DNA of 64,000 nucleotides from Streptomyces aurantiogriseus (GCF_014649375.1 NZ_BMSX01000004.1:372001-436000); one strand, 5' to 3'; shown: positions 25,250 through 33,985, counted from the stretch's first letter. Program-made: numbers and translations. Notes: generated by a model from the sequence alone, not told the origin.

Positions 25250-26593
25250 CTACGACGCGGATGACGCCATGGCCAGGGCCGCTGGCTGCGAGCTCCAGGT
25301 CCGGAACTCGTCGCCATAATCGCGTACCGCCGGCTGTTCACGCCACGGCCCCGCCTGCTCGTGCAGGTCGCGGGAGCGTTGGTAGACGGAGCTGATCGGG
25401 GTGTCTCCGCACAACCGCAGGGCCTCACGGCCAAGCGCCATCGCGTGGTCGACGTCGGGCGTGCGCTGCTGCAGCAGCGCGGTGGCGACGTCGAGGCGTA
25501 CGAGCGAACGGCTCCAGGAGGAGGTCGAGTGCTCCACCAGATCGTCGATGTGCTCGGCGTCGCGCAGTACCTGGGCCGTGTCGCGCAGCGCCACGTGTGA
25601 TGTGACGGCGTTGGCCAGCGTCCGGGCCCGTCCGTACGGCTCGAAGGAGATGCAGGAGGTCAGCCCGACGGGTACCTCGTGGAGGTCGGAGAGGCGGAGT
25701 GCCTGTCCGAGGGCCTGCTCGACGGCACGCCGGTCGCCGGTCTTGCCGAGAGCCCGGGCCCGGCCGTTGGCGAGCAGCCGGATGGACTGGGCGTGGCGCG
25801 GGGCTCGCTCGACGGCCGCGGCCGCGCAGGCGTCCGCCTCGTCGTACCGGCCGGCGTAGTAGAGGCCGAAGGAGAGGGTGCCGCACGCCCAGAGTTCTGT
25901 GTCCAGGTCGCCGATCTCGCGGCTGAGATCCCGGGCCTCGGTGCAGTACGCCTCCGAGAGCGCGAAGTCGCCCGTGTTGACCGCCATGTAGCCGAGCAGG
26001 CCGGAGGCCCGGGCGGCGAGGCGGAACAGCTCACGACGCGCGCGTGGCGGCTGGCGGCCGTCGAGGAGGGTGTGGGCGAGCTGCCGCGCTTGGCGGGCCT
26101 GGGGGCGGAGGACGTACGGCCCGTCCTGTTCGTACCGGCTGGTGATGCCCTCCAGGGAGGCGTCGAGGAAGGCGAGCGTCGCGTCGTCGGTGTTGCTGGC
26201 CGTGAGCTGCCGGGTCCGGGTGACGATGTCCAGCGGGTTCTCGTCGTCCTCGCGTGGAGGAGGGGCAGTCGGCGCCTGCCGCCGACTGCGCGGCTCCTCC
26301 TCGTCTTCGTCGGCCTCGGAGTCGCCGTCGTGTGCCGCGGCGAACAGCTCCGAGACGGGTCTGCCCAGCATGTGTTCCAGCACCCGGCAGGCGTCAGGAC
26401 GGGGCAGAGTCAGTAACTCCCCGCCGTACCAGCGGTCGAACTGGCGTGGGGAGACCTGGAGGGACGCCAGGCGGGGGTCGCGGTCGAGTTCCGCCAGCCG
26501 GGCGGCGGCCCGCTCGTACTGGGCGGCGAAAGCCTCGTGCGTCGTCAGGTGCCGATGCTGGAGCAGCTGCCGGAACAGCGTTGTCCGTGGCAT
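25250..26593 (-). CDS. TPR-type transcriptional regulator, Streptomyces family
   Basis: The 447-aa protein begins MPRTTLFRQLLQHRHL and has an N-terminal DNA-binding-like region (VSPRQFDRWYGGELLTLPRPDACRVLEHMLGRPVSELF) typical of the large Streptomyces regulator family, then an acidic linker (~100-120) and helical TPR-like repeats to the C-terminus. It is divergent from the HTH/DUF5753 gene across ~220 nt. Target genes are unknown. Confidence 0.75.
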   Translation of the reverse strand: MPRTTLFRQLLQHRHLTTHEAFAAQYERAAARLAELDRDPRLASLQVSPRQFDRWYGGELLTLPRPDACRVLEHMLGRPVSELFAAAHDGDSEADEDEEEPRSRRQAPTAPPPREDDENPLDIVTRTRQLTASNTDDATLAFLDASLEGITSRYEQDGPYVLRPQARQARQLAHTLLDGRQPPRARRELFRLAARASGLLGYMAVNTGDFALSEAYCTEARDLSREIGDLDTELWACGTLSFGLYYAGRYDEADACAAAAVERAPRHAQSIRLLANGRARALGKTGDRRAVEQALGQALRLSDLHEVPVGLTSCISFEPYGRARTLANAVTSHVALRDTAQVLRDAEHIDDLVEHSTSSWSRSLVRLDVATALLQQRTPDVDHAMALGREALRLCGDTPISSVYQRSRDLHEQAGPWREQPAVRDYGDEFRTWSSQPAALAMASSAS

Positions 26594-26758
26594 GGCCCAC
26601 CCTCCTGGTACGGCGTGCGGGACCGACGCGGAGGCGCGTGCCGGTGACGGGGTGGTGGCGAGGCGTCGCCCATCGGTCTGCTGCGGCGCGCGCCCGTACG
26701 AACGCGCGACGTGACTCCTGACAGCATGCCGACGCGACTAGCAACTAGGCAATATGTC

Positions 26759-26787
26759 TTGAGAAGTTGACCCGCATGGGTTGTAGA
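26759..26787 (+). promoter_or_regulatory. Candidate promoter of the HTH/DUF397 pair
   Basis: TTGAGA (26759-26764), 17 nt, then TGTAGA (26782-26787), ending 29 nt before the ATG at 26817. A small palindrome CTAG-CAA-CTAG lies just upstream (about 26737-26747) and could be an operator. Both are by-eye calls. Confidence 0.35.
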
Positions 26788-26816
26788 GGAGTCGCCGATA
26801 CGGAGAGACTTCCGGC

Positions 26817-27698
26817 ATGGCCTTGAAGAGAAGCCTGGTCCCGCAGTCCGTGTACCGGCGACAGCTCGCGGCCCGACTGAAGGAGCTGCGCGACGCGACC
26901 GGGCTCACCCTCACCGAGGTCGCCGATCAACTGGAGGTCAACCAGGGGTCACTCAGCCGGATCGAGAACGGCGAGCGCGGTACGACGCCGGTCCTCGTCC
27001 GGGCCCTGCTGGACCTGTACGGCGTCGAGGACGAGGATCGGCGGGCCGACGTGCTCGACCTCGTACGGGCGGACAAGGAGCAGCAGAAGCCCTGGTGGCG
27101 GAAGTACTCGACGGTGCTGACCCCCACCCGCTACGACGGGTACCTCGCGCTGGAGGCCGGCGCGACGCACCTCGCCAACTACCAGCCGATGCTCGTGCCG
27201 GGGCTGCTCCAGACCGAGGACTACGCCCGCGCCGTCATCTCCCAGATGAGGAAGGACCTGTCCCCGCCGCAGGTCGAGGCCCTGGTCAGGGTCCGCATGG
27301 AGCGGCAGAACAGCCGCCTGGGTGGTGAGGCCCCCGCCAGGCTGTGGGCGATCCTCGACGAAGCCGTGCTGCGCAGGACGGTCGGCTCTGTCGAAGTGAT
27401 GCGCGACCAGATGCGGAAGCTGGTGGAGGCCGGCGAGCGGCCGAACGTCACCGTGCAGCTGCTGCCGTTTTCGCTCGGCGCGCATCCCGGGCTGTACGGC
27501 CCGTTCGTCATCCTGACTTTCCCGCACCCCACGCCGGATCTGGTGTGGCTGGAGAATCCCAAGAACTCCGTGTACCTGGAGTCCGCCGAGGACCTGGACA
27601 ACTACACGGAGATCTTCGACCAGTTGATGGCCTGTGCCCTCAGCCCGTCGGAAACCCGCACCCGCATCACCGAGATCAGCAAGGAGCTCGAAGAGTGA
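26817..27698 (+). CDS. XRE/HTH regulator with DUF5753 domain (Scr1 family)
   Basis: The 293-aa protein has an N-terminal helix-turn-helix (LKELRDATGLTLTEVADQLEVNQGSLSRIENGERG, ~20-55) and the DUF5753 domain with YQPMLVPGLLQTEDYARA (~120) and a VQLLPFSLGAHPGLYGPFVIL stretch (~220). In Streptomyces these regulators pair with a downstream DUF397 protein, as here, in antitoxin/toxin-like developmental switches. Its stop overlaps the DUF397 start. Confidence 0.9.
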   Translation: MALKRSLVPQSVYRRQLAARLKELRDATGLTLTEVADQLEVNQGSLSRIENGERGTTPVLVRALLDLYGVEDEDRRADVLDLVRADKEQQKPWWRKYSTVLTPTRYDGYLALEAGATHLANYQPMLVPGLLQTEDYARAVISQMRKDLSPPQVEALVRVRMERQNSRLGGEAPARLWAILDEAVLRRTVGSVEVMRDQMRKLVEAGERPNVTVQLLPFSLGAHPGLYGPFVILTFPHPTPDLVWLENPKNSVYLESAEDLDNYTEIFDQLMACALSPSETRTRITEISKELEE

Positions 27699-27940
27699 GC
27701 ACGCCCAGCATGGCCGCCCCGCACGACGTCACGACAGCTACGCACGACGTCGATCTCACGCTGGCGCGGTGGCGGAAGAGCTCGTACAGCGGGGGTGCGA
27801 ACGACTGCGTGGAGATCGCGGAACTGGGCGAACACGCCGCAGTACGCGACTCCAAAGACCCCGGCCGTCGGCCGTTGCTGTTCTCGAAGGCGGCGATGCG
27901 TGTATTGGTCAGCGGAATCGCCCACGGGGCAATTCAGTGA
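27695..27940 (+). CDS. DUF397 protein
   Basis: GTG at 27695 overlaps the upstream stop (GTGA) and has AAGGAG upstream, giving 81 aa. The DUF397 signature is clear: WRKSSYSGGANDCVEIAEL, AVRDSKDP and LLFSKAAM. DUF397 proteins act with their HTH partner, likely by binding it, and have been proposed as the toxin-like half of the pair. Confidence 0.9.
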   Translation: MSTPSMAAPHDVTTATHDVDLTLARWRKSSYSGGANDCVEIAELGEHAAVRDSKDPGRRPLLFSKAAMRVLVSGIAHGAIQ

Positions 27941-28021
27941 AGGTTGCGGCTGACAAGAAGGCTGGGGATGAGGAGGGAGCTCTCGCCGCAACTGCGTCCA
28001 CTCTGGTCTGCGGGGCGCTGT

Positions 28022-28603
28022 CTAACAATCGTCAAGCCTGCCCGTGATCTCGTCGGCCAGGGCGACAGCATCCGCGTCAGGCACTCGGTCACGTCGCCCT
28101 GGCCCGTGCTTGCCGTAGAGCACGCGATCCGCCAGCCGTTGCCGGGCCTCAGCAGGTGTCTTCTGGCCCCAGGTGTAGGAGTCGCTGTTGCAGAACCGAT
28201 GGGCAAGGGCGACGTTGTCCAGAGTGTCAGTGCCGCCTGCCATGACCTCTATGACGTGGTGGACAGTCGGAGAGCAAGGATGCGGCGAGGTGAACGCGCG
28301 GCTCACTGCACTGTGGCAGATCACGCACCGCCACCCGTCGCGGTCCCCGATCTGCACCGGTGTGTAGACGTCCCGTGGACCGTTCTCTCGAATGCGCTGT
28401 GCACGCCGACGATTCTGACGCCTCTTGACCGCCCTGTGCCGCTCCGCCTTCCGCTCCTCCTCCGTGAGGCTGGACCATCGGTCCTGGTCAAGGACATCGA
28501 ACGTCCACTGGCCGGGGCGTCCCCCGCTGACCTCAACCACGTGGCGACGCCTTTCGCTTCTCCGACCGCCCTCTTGCGCCGTGCGGGTGCGCTGCTCACT
28601 CAT
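28022..28603 (-). CDS. HNH endonuclease
   Basis: From ATG 28603 the protein has 193 aa. After a basic N-terminal half (RHRAVKRRQNRRRAQRIREN) comes the HNH core: WRCVICHSAV, SPTVHHVIEVMAGG, then NVALAHRFCNSDS, with two C-x2-C-like zinc pairs and the HH/N/H catalytic set. It may be a stand-alone homing, restriction or packaging-type nuclease. A start 3 codons upstream is equally possible. It lies at the right part of the cargo block, apart from phage terminase genes. Confidence 0.85.
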   Translation of the reverse strand: MSEQRTRTAQEGGRRSERRRHVVEVSGGRPGQWTFDVLDQDRWSSLTEEERKAERHRAVKRRQNRRRAQRIRENGPRDVYTPVQIGDRDGWRCVICHSAVSRAFTSPHPCSPTVHHVIEVMAGGTDTLDNVALAHRFCNSDSYTWGQKTPAEARQRLADRVLYGKHGPGRRDRVPDADAVALADEITGRLDDC

Positions 28604-28816
28604 GCATCTCATTCTGGCGTCTGGCCGACGGTCGCACACCGGCACCGTCGCCGATTCCGATCGGTGCGGCCACCGTGGAGATGGTGTCCCAGTGATCCAC
28701 AACTACGGTCACAGGCGTCCGGGTGACGTTGCCATGGTGGTGCGGCCGGGAGTTGCACCGTTACTGACTGGGCGTCCTCAGGTGCGCCTGGCTCCGACTC
28801 AAACTCCGCAACCAGG

Positions 28817-30625
28817 TCAGTTCGTGCGAGTGTTTGACAAGTGGGGCCCTATGTAGCCGACGATCACCTTGCCCGTGGCGCCGGCTGTGTCGTCGTAGAA
28901 GTGGATGCGAGGCGCGATCCGCCCCTTGTTGTCGATCTTTATGTGGGCTTCCATGAACACCCTGCCCGACGTGTCAACTTCCGGCGGTACAGGGAGCATT
29001 CGCTGTTGCCGGAACCTCTTGTCGTTGCGCACGGAGTCGGACTCCACCATGGCCACACGCGTCAGCGGATAGGTACGCATGCCCTGAGGGGCCGCCTCGC
29101 AGAAATCCCGGAAGGTTCCGCCGAATCCCTCGTCGCTGGCGCTGGTCGCGCCGTAGGAATCCAGCGCCAGCAGCGCGTCCCACACCTTCGACGCCCAGGT
29201 GGAGCTCTTCATGTCATCGTCGAGATCCTCCGCCTTGCTCTTGTCATAGGTCAGAACAAGATGCTTCATCCGGTCGCGAACGCGTTCGTTCAGTTCGGCG
29301 AAGGACATCGGCGCCGACTCCTCGACGGGAGGCGTGTACGCGTCCTCGGCTCGGCCGGCCTTCACCAGCCGCTGCTGCAGTACCGCCACTTGGTGACGCA
29401 GGGCGGACAGCTCCGCCTGGGTGGCATCGTGGTCGGCGATTTCGTACTCGTAACGGTCGGTCGCCTCCCGAAGCTGCTCATCGAGTGCGCGCCTGCTGCG
29501 CTCCGCCAGGTCCCGGGCGCTGGCGGCCTCGCTCAGCTCTTCTAGCGCCTTGTCGATCGTCTCGTTCGCCGTGTTCAGCTGGGTTCGCAGGGAGCCGACG
29601 GTCTCGTTCCCCAGGGACTCAGCGGTCTGGGACCGTGCCGCGCGCAGATCCTTGAGAACCTCCTCGATCCCTGGAAACGCAGGCTCGGCAAGCAGGGCCG
29701 GCTGCGGTGTCGTAACGGCATGCTGGCGCGGGTACCTGGAGATCCGGATATCCGCGTTGCGGAACTTCGGATCGCTGAGCCGCCGGTACGTCAGCAAGCG
29801 GTGCCGACGACCATCCTCCGCGGAGCCGAGGGTGACGTCCGGAAGATACGTGCGTATCTGACCGGGGAACACGTCGTGCCGCTCTCCGGCCTCGTTCCGG
29901 AAAACGGGGACGGCCTCCCGCTCCAGCCGGAACACCGTGGCGATTCCGACCAGATTCCTGATGACCCCGGTCAACAGCCTTTCCCAGGCCGGATCGTCGT
30001 TGGACGGCTCCGCGGCGAGGACCAACGGCAACCCTCGGTCGGGATCAGTGAGGGCGGACACGAGGAGGCCGACAGAGTCGGCATCGATCAGGTGAGGTGC
30101 CGTCGAGAGTCGGATCGTCCCATCCGTCACGGTGAAGTGATCGAGAAGTTCCCGCACGAGCCGAGGCGGGATCGGGGTGAACTGCCGTCTGCCCGGGCTG
30201 GGGTAGTGCTCCAGGTCGACTCCAACGTACGCCGCGCCCGACTCTCGGTCGACAGCGGACGTGAGAGTCGTCTGCCAGGTCCCCTCCTGCTTGTCCTCCT
30301 TGTTCTCCCGCAGGCGGAGCCGCAGCGCGGTCTGGTGGCCATCGGTGTCGTAGGAGTCGGTCACGGTGAGGGTGTAGGTCTCCGTGAGCCGATGGACGCC
30401 CGAGGAAAGCTGAGTCGGCAACCCCTTGCTCTCCAGCCAGGACGTGAAGCACGAGCGGCCCCCGGCGAACATTTGCTCCTGCTCGTCCTCAGGGATCGGC
30501 AGCACCGCCCGGTAGACCAGCGGGTTCTCAGCACGCGGTTCCTCTCGGACGAACCCGCCCTGTCCCCTTGTCGGAGTCCGCGACGCAGGCTTGCGGCTGG
30601 GCATCGCCAACGGAGTGGGTCTCAA
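28817..30625 (-). CDS. Unrecognised 602-aa coiled-coil protein
   Basis: TTG at 30625 is chosen because AGGAGGT lies 4 nt upstream; other GTG starts lie further up. The layout is an N-terminal globular domain (~40-320, with TYTLTVTDSY and a beta-rich region), a coiled coil (~330-430, ETVGSLRTQLNTANETIDKALEEL and later heptads), then a C-terminal domain (~440-602) ending KVIVGYIGPHLSNTRTN. No catalytic motif is evident. It is the last cargo gene before the phage operon resumes and is transcribed away from it. I do not recognise the family; a defence function is possible only by position. Confidence 0.6.
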   Translation of the reverse strand: MRPTPLAMPSRKPASRTPTRGQGGFVREEPRAENPLVYRAVLPIPEDEQEQMFAGGRSCFTSWLESKGLPTQLSSGVHRLTETYTLTVTDSYDTDGHQTALRLRLRENKEDKQEGTWQTTLTSAVDRESGAAYVGVDLEHYPSPGRRQFTPIPPRLVRELLDHFTVTDGTIRLSTAPHLIDADSVGLLVSALTDPDRGLPLVLAAEPSNDDPAWERLLTGVIRNLVGIATVFRLEREAVPVFRNEAGERHDVFPGQIRTYLPDVTLGSAEDGRRHRLLTYRRLSDPKFRNADIRISRYPRQHAVTTPQPALLAEPAFPGIEEVLKDLRAARSQTAESLGNETVGSLRTQLNTANETIDKALEELSEAASARDLAERSRRALDEQLREATDRYEYEIADHDATQAELSALRHQVAVLQQRLVKAGRAEDAYTPPVEESAPMSFAELNERVRDRMKHLVLTYDKSKAEDLDDDMKSSTWASKVWDALLALDSYGATSASDEGFGGTFRDFCEAAPQGMRTYPLTRVAMVESDSVRNDKRFRQQRMLPVPPEVDTSGRVFMEAHIKIDNKGRIAPRIHFYDDTAGATGKVIVGYIGPHLSNTRTN

Positions 30626-30739
30626 GCTGACCTCCTGCTTGATCGGCACATGGGAGGGATGGCTCCGCACACCGGCACCGCAAGGTCCCCCCGACCGTTA
30701 CGTTCTGACTCCGATCCCCCTGACCGAAGTCGCGAAGTG

Positions 30740-30808
30740 GCTGCTGATGATGGTGGCAGCAGCCGAAGACTTGAGAGTACCCAGACGGGGCTTAGGCTCC
30801 GCCGGTGA
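30740..30808 (+). pseudogene. Probable C-terminal remnant of the interrupted phage head gene
   Basis: The frame ending at TGA 30806-30808 reads AADDGGSSRRLESTQTGLRLRR and overlaps the GTG of the next phage gene by 4 nt (GTGA), just as the neighbouring phage genes overlap. It looks like the disordered, basic tail of a small phage protein and could be the lost end of the gene whose N-terminal part is at 811-1113. The upstream edge cannot be fixed, because the frame stays open into the cargo gene's antisense. Confidence 0.45.
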
Positions 30809-31167
30809 CGACACCAAACCGTTTCCGGATGACCTTCGACGGCCGTACTTACCGCGTCGTGGTGGACGGCCAAGACGTGACCGAGCGCGTCGCCGCCATC
30901 GACGTTCACACCGACGCGCATGATCTGCCGCGCGTCGTGCTGCACTTGCGTCCGACGGGCATCTGGCCCGCCGAGCTTGATCTCCTGGCGCGTGTGCAGG
31001 TTGGCGTGTCGCCCGAACCCGGGCCCTCGGCCGCCGCGTTCCTAGAGGCGCTCGACCCGCTGGAAGTCGAGCGGGCGGCGCTCGCGCGGGTGGACCTGGA
31101 GAACGTACCAGGTGGCGGAACGGCGGCGGTACTGCGGCAGTTGACGGAGTGGGCCCGTGGCGCTTGA
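30805..31167 (+). CDS. Phage head-tail module protein
   Basis: The 120-aa protein starts at GTG with FRMTFDGRTYRVVVDGQDVTERV, a beta-rich N-terminal domain, then an acidic helical tail. It overlaps the next gene by 11 nt. Its place between head genes and the DUF6093-type gene fits actinophage late operons. Exact role unknown. Confidence 0.6.
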   Translation: MTTPNRFRMTFDGRTYRVVVDGQDVTERVAAIDVHTDAHDLPRVVLHLRPTGIWPAELDLLARVQVGVSPEPGPSAAAFLEALDPLEVERAALARVDLENVPGGGTAAVLRQLTEWARGA

Positions 31168-31573
31168 TCTGTCAGGCGTGCGCCGGATCGTGGAAGGGCT
31201 TCTCGATGACGAGCTCCAATTGTGGCGGGACGCGGACGGTGACTCGGGTGACGAGCTGGACGAGGAGACGGGCGACCTGAAGCCCGCCAGCGAGGGGTCT
31301 GTGCCGCTGTGGGAGGGGTCTGGGGCCGTCGTGCGTCCAGGGCAGCTCTCGGTCACCCCGCCCTTGGACGGGGCCGTCGCATCATTGTCCGCCCCGACCG
31401 CGTACCAGGGGCTGCTGCCGCTCTCCGCGCCGCAGGTGATGGTCAACGACGTGCTGAGCGTTTCGCGTTCCGTGCGCGACGAGCAACTGGTGGGCCGCCG
31501 GTTTCGGGTGGCGGATGTCGCGGTCGGCACCTACGCGGTGATGCGCGTGGTGCGCCTGGAGGTGATCGGATGA
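31157..31573 (+). CDS. Head-tail connector/stopper-like protein (DUF6093 type)
   Basis: The 138-aa protein contains ELQLWRDADGDSGDELDEETGDL, a VPLWEGSGAVVRP segment and LSVSRSVRDEQLVGRRFRV, the layout I associate with DUF6093 head-tail proteins of actinophages. It overlaps the following gene by ATGA (31570-31573). It probably seals or adapts the portal vertex to the tail. Confidence 0.65.
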   Translation: MALDLSGVRRIVEGLLDDELQLWRDADGDSGDELDEETGDLKPASEGSVPLWEGSGAVVRPGQLSVTPPLDGAVASLSAPTAYQGLLPLSAPQVMVNDVLSVSRSVRDEQLVGRRFRVADVAVGTYAVMRVVRLEVIG

Positions 31574-32001
31574 TGGCGCTGAACTCCCATCCCAACGCCC
31601 ACCCCGACGCGGCCGCGTTCCGGGACCCGATCGAGTTGGCCGCGGCGCTGTCGGGGATGGGTCCGGCCGTTCGGGCCCGTACGCGGGCGATCACCCGGCA
31701 TCACGCCATGCTTCTGCGGGTCCGCATTCAGAAGAACGCCTCCGGGCGGCCAGGGCCGAACGTCATCACCGGCCAGTACCGGGCGTCGTGGGACGTGAAG
31801 GTGACTGTGGCCGGAGGGCAGGTGAGCGCCGTGGTGTTCACGGAAGCTCCGCAGTCGCGGCGGCTGGAGTACGGCTTCGTCGGTGTCGACCGGTTGGGGC
31901 GTCAGTACCGGCAGCCGCCGTACCCGCACATCGAGCCGGCCTTCCGACAGACCGAACCCGGCTTCCTGGAGGCCCTGCGCAGCGGGGTGCTGCCCCGATG
32001 A
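31570..32001 (+). CDS. Minor tail / neck protein, HK97 gp10-like
   Basis: The 143-aa protein starts at ATG 31570 in an ATGA overlap. TGQYRASWDVKV and the C-terminal RRLEYGFVGVDRLGRQYRQPPYPHIEPAF are typical of HK97 gp10-like neck proteins. It overlaps the next gene by ATGA (31998-32001). Confidence 0.7.
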   Translation: MMALNSHPNAHPDAAAFRDPIELAAALSGMGPAVRARTRAITRHHAMLLRVRIQKNASGRPGPNVITGQYRASWDVKVTVAGGQVSAVVFTEAPQSRRLEYGFVGVDRLGRQYRQPPYPHIEPAFRQTEPGFLEALRSGVLPR

Positions 32002-32438
32002 GCCCTCCTCGGCTGCCGCTGACCCGGGCGCTCGTCGACGTGCTCGCCGCCGGGACCGGACGGCCCTGTGGCCTCACCGTCCTGCCGCGCGCGACGGACG
32101 GCCGGCCCGCGGCCTACCCGTACCTGATCCTCGACAGCCTGCCCGGCGAGTTCTCCGGTCCGTCCTTCGCCGACTGGCACGCGGACGTCGCCTGGACGTA
32201 CCAGGCGACCAGTGTCGGCGAGCGGGCGGATCAGGTGCAGTGGCTCGGCGACCGGGTCCGTGACGTGCTCTTCGACCGCGCGCCGGGCGGCTGGCGTACG
32301 GACATCCCCGTCGCCGGAATGCAGGTCATCGGCCGGGAGTTGAGCTACGACGCCGACGGAGAAGCGGTTGACGGTTCGCAGGGCAGTATCGTTACCTACG
32401 TGCAGCGGTTCACGATCACCGTGACGCCCGCCGCCTGA
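31998..32438 (+). CDS. Tail completion/terminator-like protein
   Basis: The 146-aa protein (MSPPRLPLTRALVDVLAAG) has a ferredoxin-like pattern with YPYLILDSLPGEFSGPSFAD and a final strand VQRFTITVTP, as in tail terminator proteins that cap the tail tube. It precedes the tail tube gene, the usual position. Confidence 0.65.
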   Translation: MSPPRLPLTRALVDVLAAGTGRPCGLTVLPRATDGRPAAYPYLILDSLPGEFSGPSFADWHADVAWTYQATSVGERADQVQWLGDRVRDVLFDRAPGGWRTDIPVAGMQVIGRELSYDADGEAVDGSQGSIVTYVQRFTITVTPAA

Positions 32439-32523
32439 CCTCCTTCGTTCTACGACACCTCACCGCGGAGCCACGCGGACGCCCGGCCGTCGAGCCCGGC
32501 GCAGCACCCGTCCAGGAGTGCCC

Positions 32524-33060
32524 GTGGCTCAGCAGCGCTTCATGCGGCGCGGCATCACCAAGATCCTCTGGTTGAGAAAAGTCGCCTCCGCCGACCTCAT
32601 CCCCACCCGCGCGGAGATCTCGTCTCCGAACGCCACCGACCTGACCGAGGCGATCAGCGACGTCGACGGCTGGTCGCTGACGAACGAGGCGATCGAGACG
32701 CCCGACATGGCGTCGACCTTCTCGTCCTCGATCCCCGGCAACGACAAGGCGGACAACTCCTCGATCACCTTCTACGAGGACCAGCTCAGCGACACCATCG
32801 AGACGCTGCTGCCCAAGGGCGCGGTCGGCTACGTCGTCTTCCTCCGCAAGGGCGACATCCCAGGGTCGAAGTCGATGGACACCTTCCCGGTCCAGGTGGC
32901 CTCTCGCACCGCGCAGTACAACGCCGGCAACGAGGCCGCGAAGTTCCAGGCCGTCTTCTCCGTCACCTCTCCGCCGACGCTCGACGCCGCCGTCCCGACC
33001 GCCGCCTCCACCTCGTCCTCCTCCTCGTCCTCGTCCTCGTCCTCCTCCGGAGGCAGCTGA
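32524..33060 (+). CDS. Major tail tube protein
   Basis: The GTG at 32524 has AGGAG 5 nt upstream and gives a ~178-aa protein (MAQQRFMRRGITKILWLRKV). It reads as a siphophage tail tube subunit: N-terminal SWTLT-like segment (DGWSLTNEAIETPDM), GAVGYVVFLRKGD, and VTSPPTLD at the C-terminus. A low-complexity serine tract near the end (about 13 serines) followed by GGS is unusual. The stop overlaps the next start (TGATG). Confidence 0.75.
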   Translation: MAQQRFMRRGITKILWLRKVASADLIPTRAEISSPNATDLTEAISDVDGWSLTNEAIETPDMASTFSSSIPGNDKADNSSITFYEDQLSDTIETLLPKGAVGYVVFLRKGDIPGSKSMDTFPVQVASRTAQYNAGNEAAKFQAVFSVTSPPTLDAAVPTAASTSSSSSSSSSSSSGGS

Positions 33061-33596
33061 TGGCCACCAACAAGGCTCAGGACACGGTGACCTGGGAGCA
33101 GAAGATGGAGCGGCTGCGTCGCCGCTCGCTGCCGGAGCGCGTTCTGCGGATCTGCGACGACGCGGCGCTGCGGGCGGAGTACGACGAGGCCAGGCGAGCC
33201 GCCGACCGGGCGCGGATCCTGGCAGAGAGCGACGCGGACAACAGCGTCCTCGCGGAGCGGGCGGCCGAGATGGGGCGGCGGTACGACGCCGCGGCCGGGG
33301 CTCTGCGCGCGGCCTCGATCCACCTCACCTTCCGCGCCCTTCCGCGCCCGGTCCTCGAGGAGCTGCTCCACGCGCATCCGCCCACCGACGAGCAGGCGGC
33401 CGACGGGGCGGCGTTCAATCCCGACACCTTCCCGGCCGCGCTCATCGCGGCGTCGTCCACCGACGGCATGACCGAGGCCGAGGCCCGCGAGCTGCTCGAC
33501 GCGTGGTCGGCCCCGGATGCGAACGCCCTGTGGGAGACCGCCTGGGAGGTGCAGCAGGAGGCCCGTACCGGCCAGGCCGATCTGGGAAAAGGCTGA
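33060..33596 (+). CDS. Tail assembly chaperone, short product (G-like)
   Basis: The 178-aa protein (MATNKAQDTVTWEQKMERL) is helical and charged and lies between tail tube and tape measure genes, as does lambda gpG. Its last codons are CTG GGA AAA GGC TGA, containing the slippery heptamer G_GGA_AAA just before the stop, so part of the ribosomes shift into the -1 frame. It should coat the tape measure protein during tail assembly and be absent from the mature tail. Confidence 0.85.
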   Translation: MATNKAQDTVTWEQKMERLRRRSLPERVLRICDDAALRAEYDEARRAADRARILAESDADNSVLAERAAEMGRRYDAAAGALRAASIHLTFRALPRPVLEELLHAHPPTDEQAADGAAFNPDTFPAALIAASSTDGMTEAEARELLDAWSAPDANALWETAWEVQQEARTGQADLGKG

Positions 33597-33976
33597 AGGC
33601 CGACCCGCGGCTGCGGGCCGAGCTGGAGCTGTGCGAGCAGTACGGCATCCCGCACTCGCGGTTCCTCGGCGGGGACGGCCGCTGGAGCGACCTGGACCGG
33701 GCCAAGGCCCTGGCCTGGCAGCAGTGGCAGCGCATCGTGTGCCCGGACTGCCGTACCCGGCTCGACGAGTGGGACCCGGCCGAGGGCGGGCACCGGCACG
33801 CGTACGTCACGGACACCGTGCGCTGCCCGGGCTGCGAGCTGATCGCCCAGGAGCGCGACCAGGTGCCCGCGGGGCGGGCTGGTTACGGCATCAAGATCAC
33901 CCTCCTGCCCCGCCTCGCCTACGAGGCGCGGCGCGGCGCTCCGTCCGTACAGCCCGACCCGCCGAACGGACGGTGA
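33060..33976 (+). CDS. Tail assembly chaperone, -1 frameshift product (GT-like)
   Basis: A -1 slip at 33584-33590 joins the first 177 codons to the frame continuing AGG CTG AAG to the stop at 33976, giving ~305 aa. The added part reads RLKADPRLRAELELCEQYGI and contains two C-x2-C pairs (VCPDCR, RCPGC), suggesting a zinc site. It has no good start of its own, which supports frameshift expression. Fusion of this type links the tape measure protein to tail tube subunits. Confidence 0.85.
33584..33590 (+). promoter_or_regulatory. Programmed -1 frameshift slippery site
   Basis: GGGAAAA read as G_GGA_AAA in the zero frame fits the canonical X_XXY_YYZ rule. The zero-frame stop follows 3 nt later (33594-33596). 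GC-rich sequence follows that could fold into a stimulatory structure; I did not define one. Confidence 0.85.
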
Positions 33977-33985
33977 GCCGTCAGG

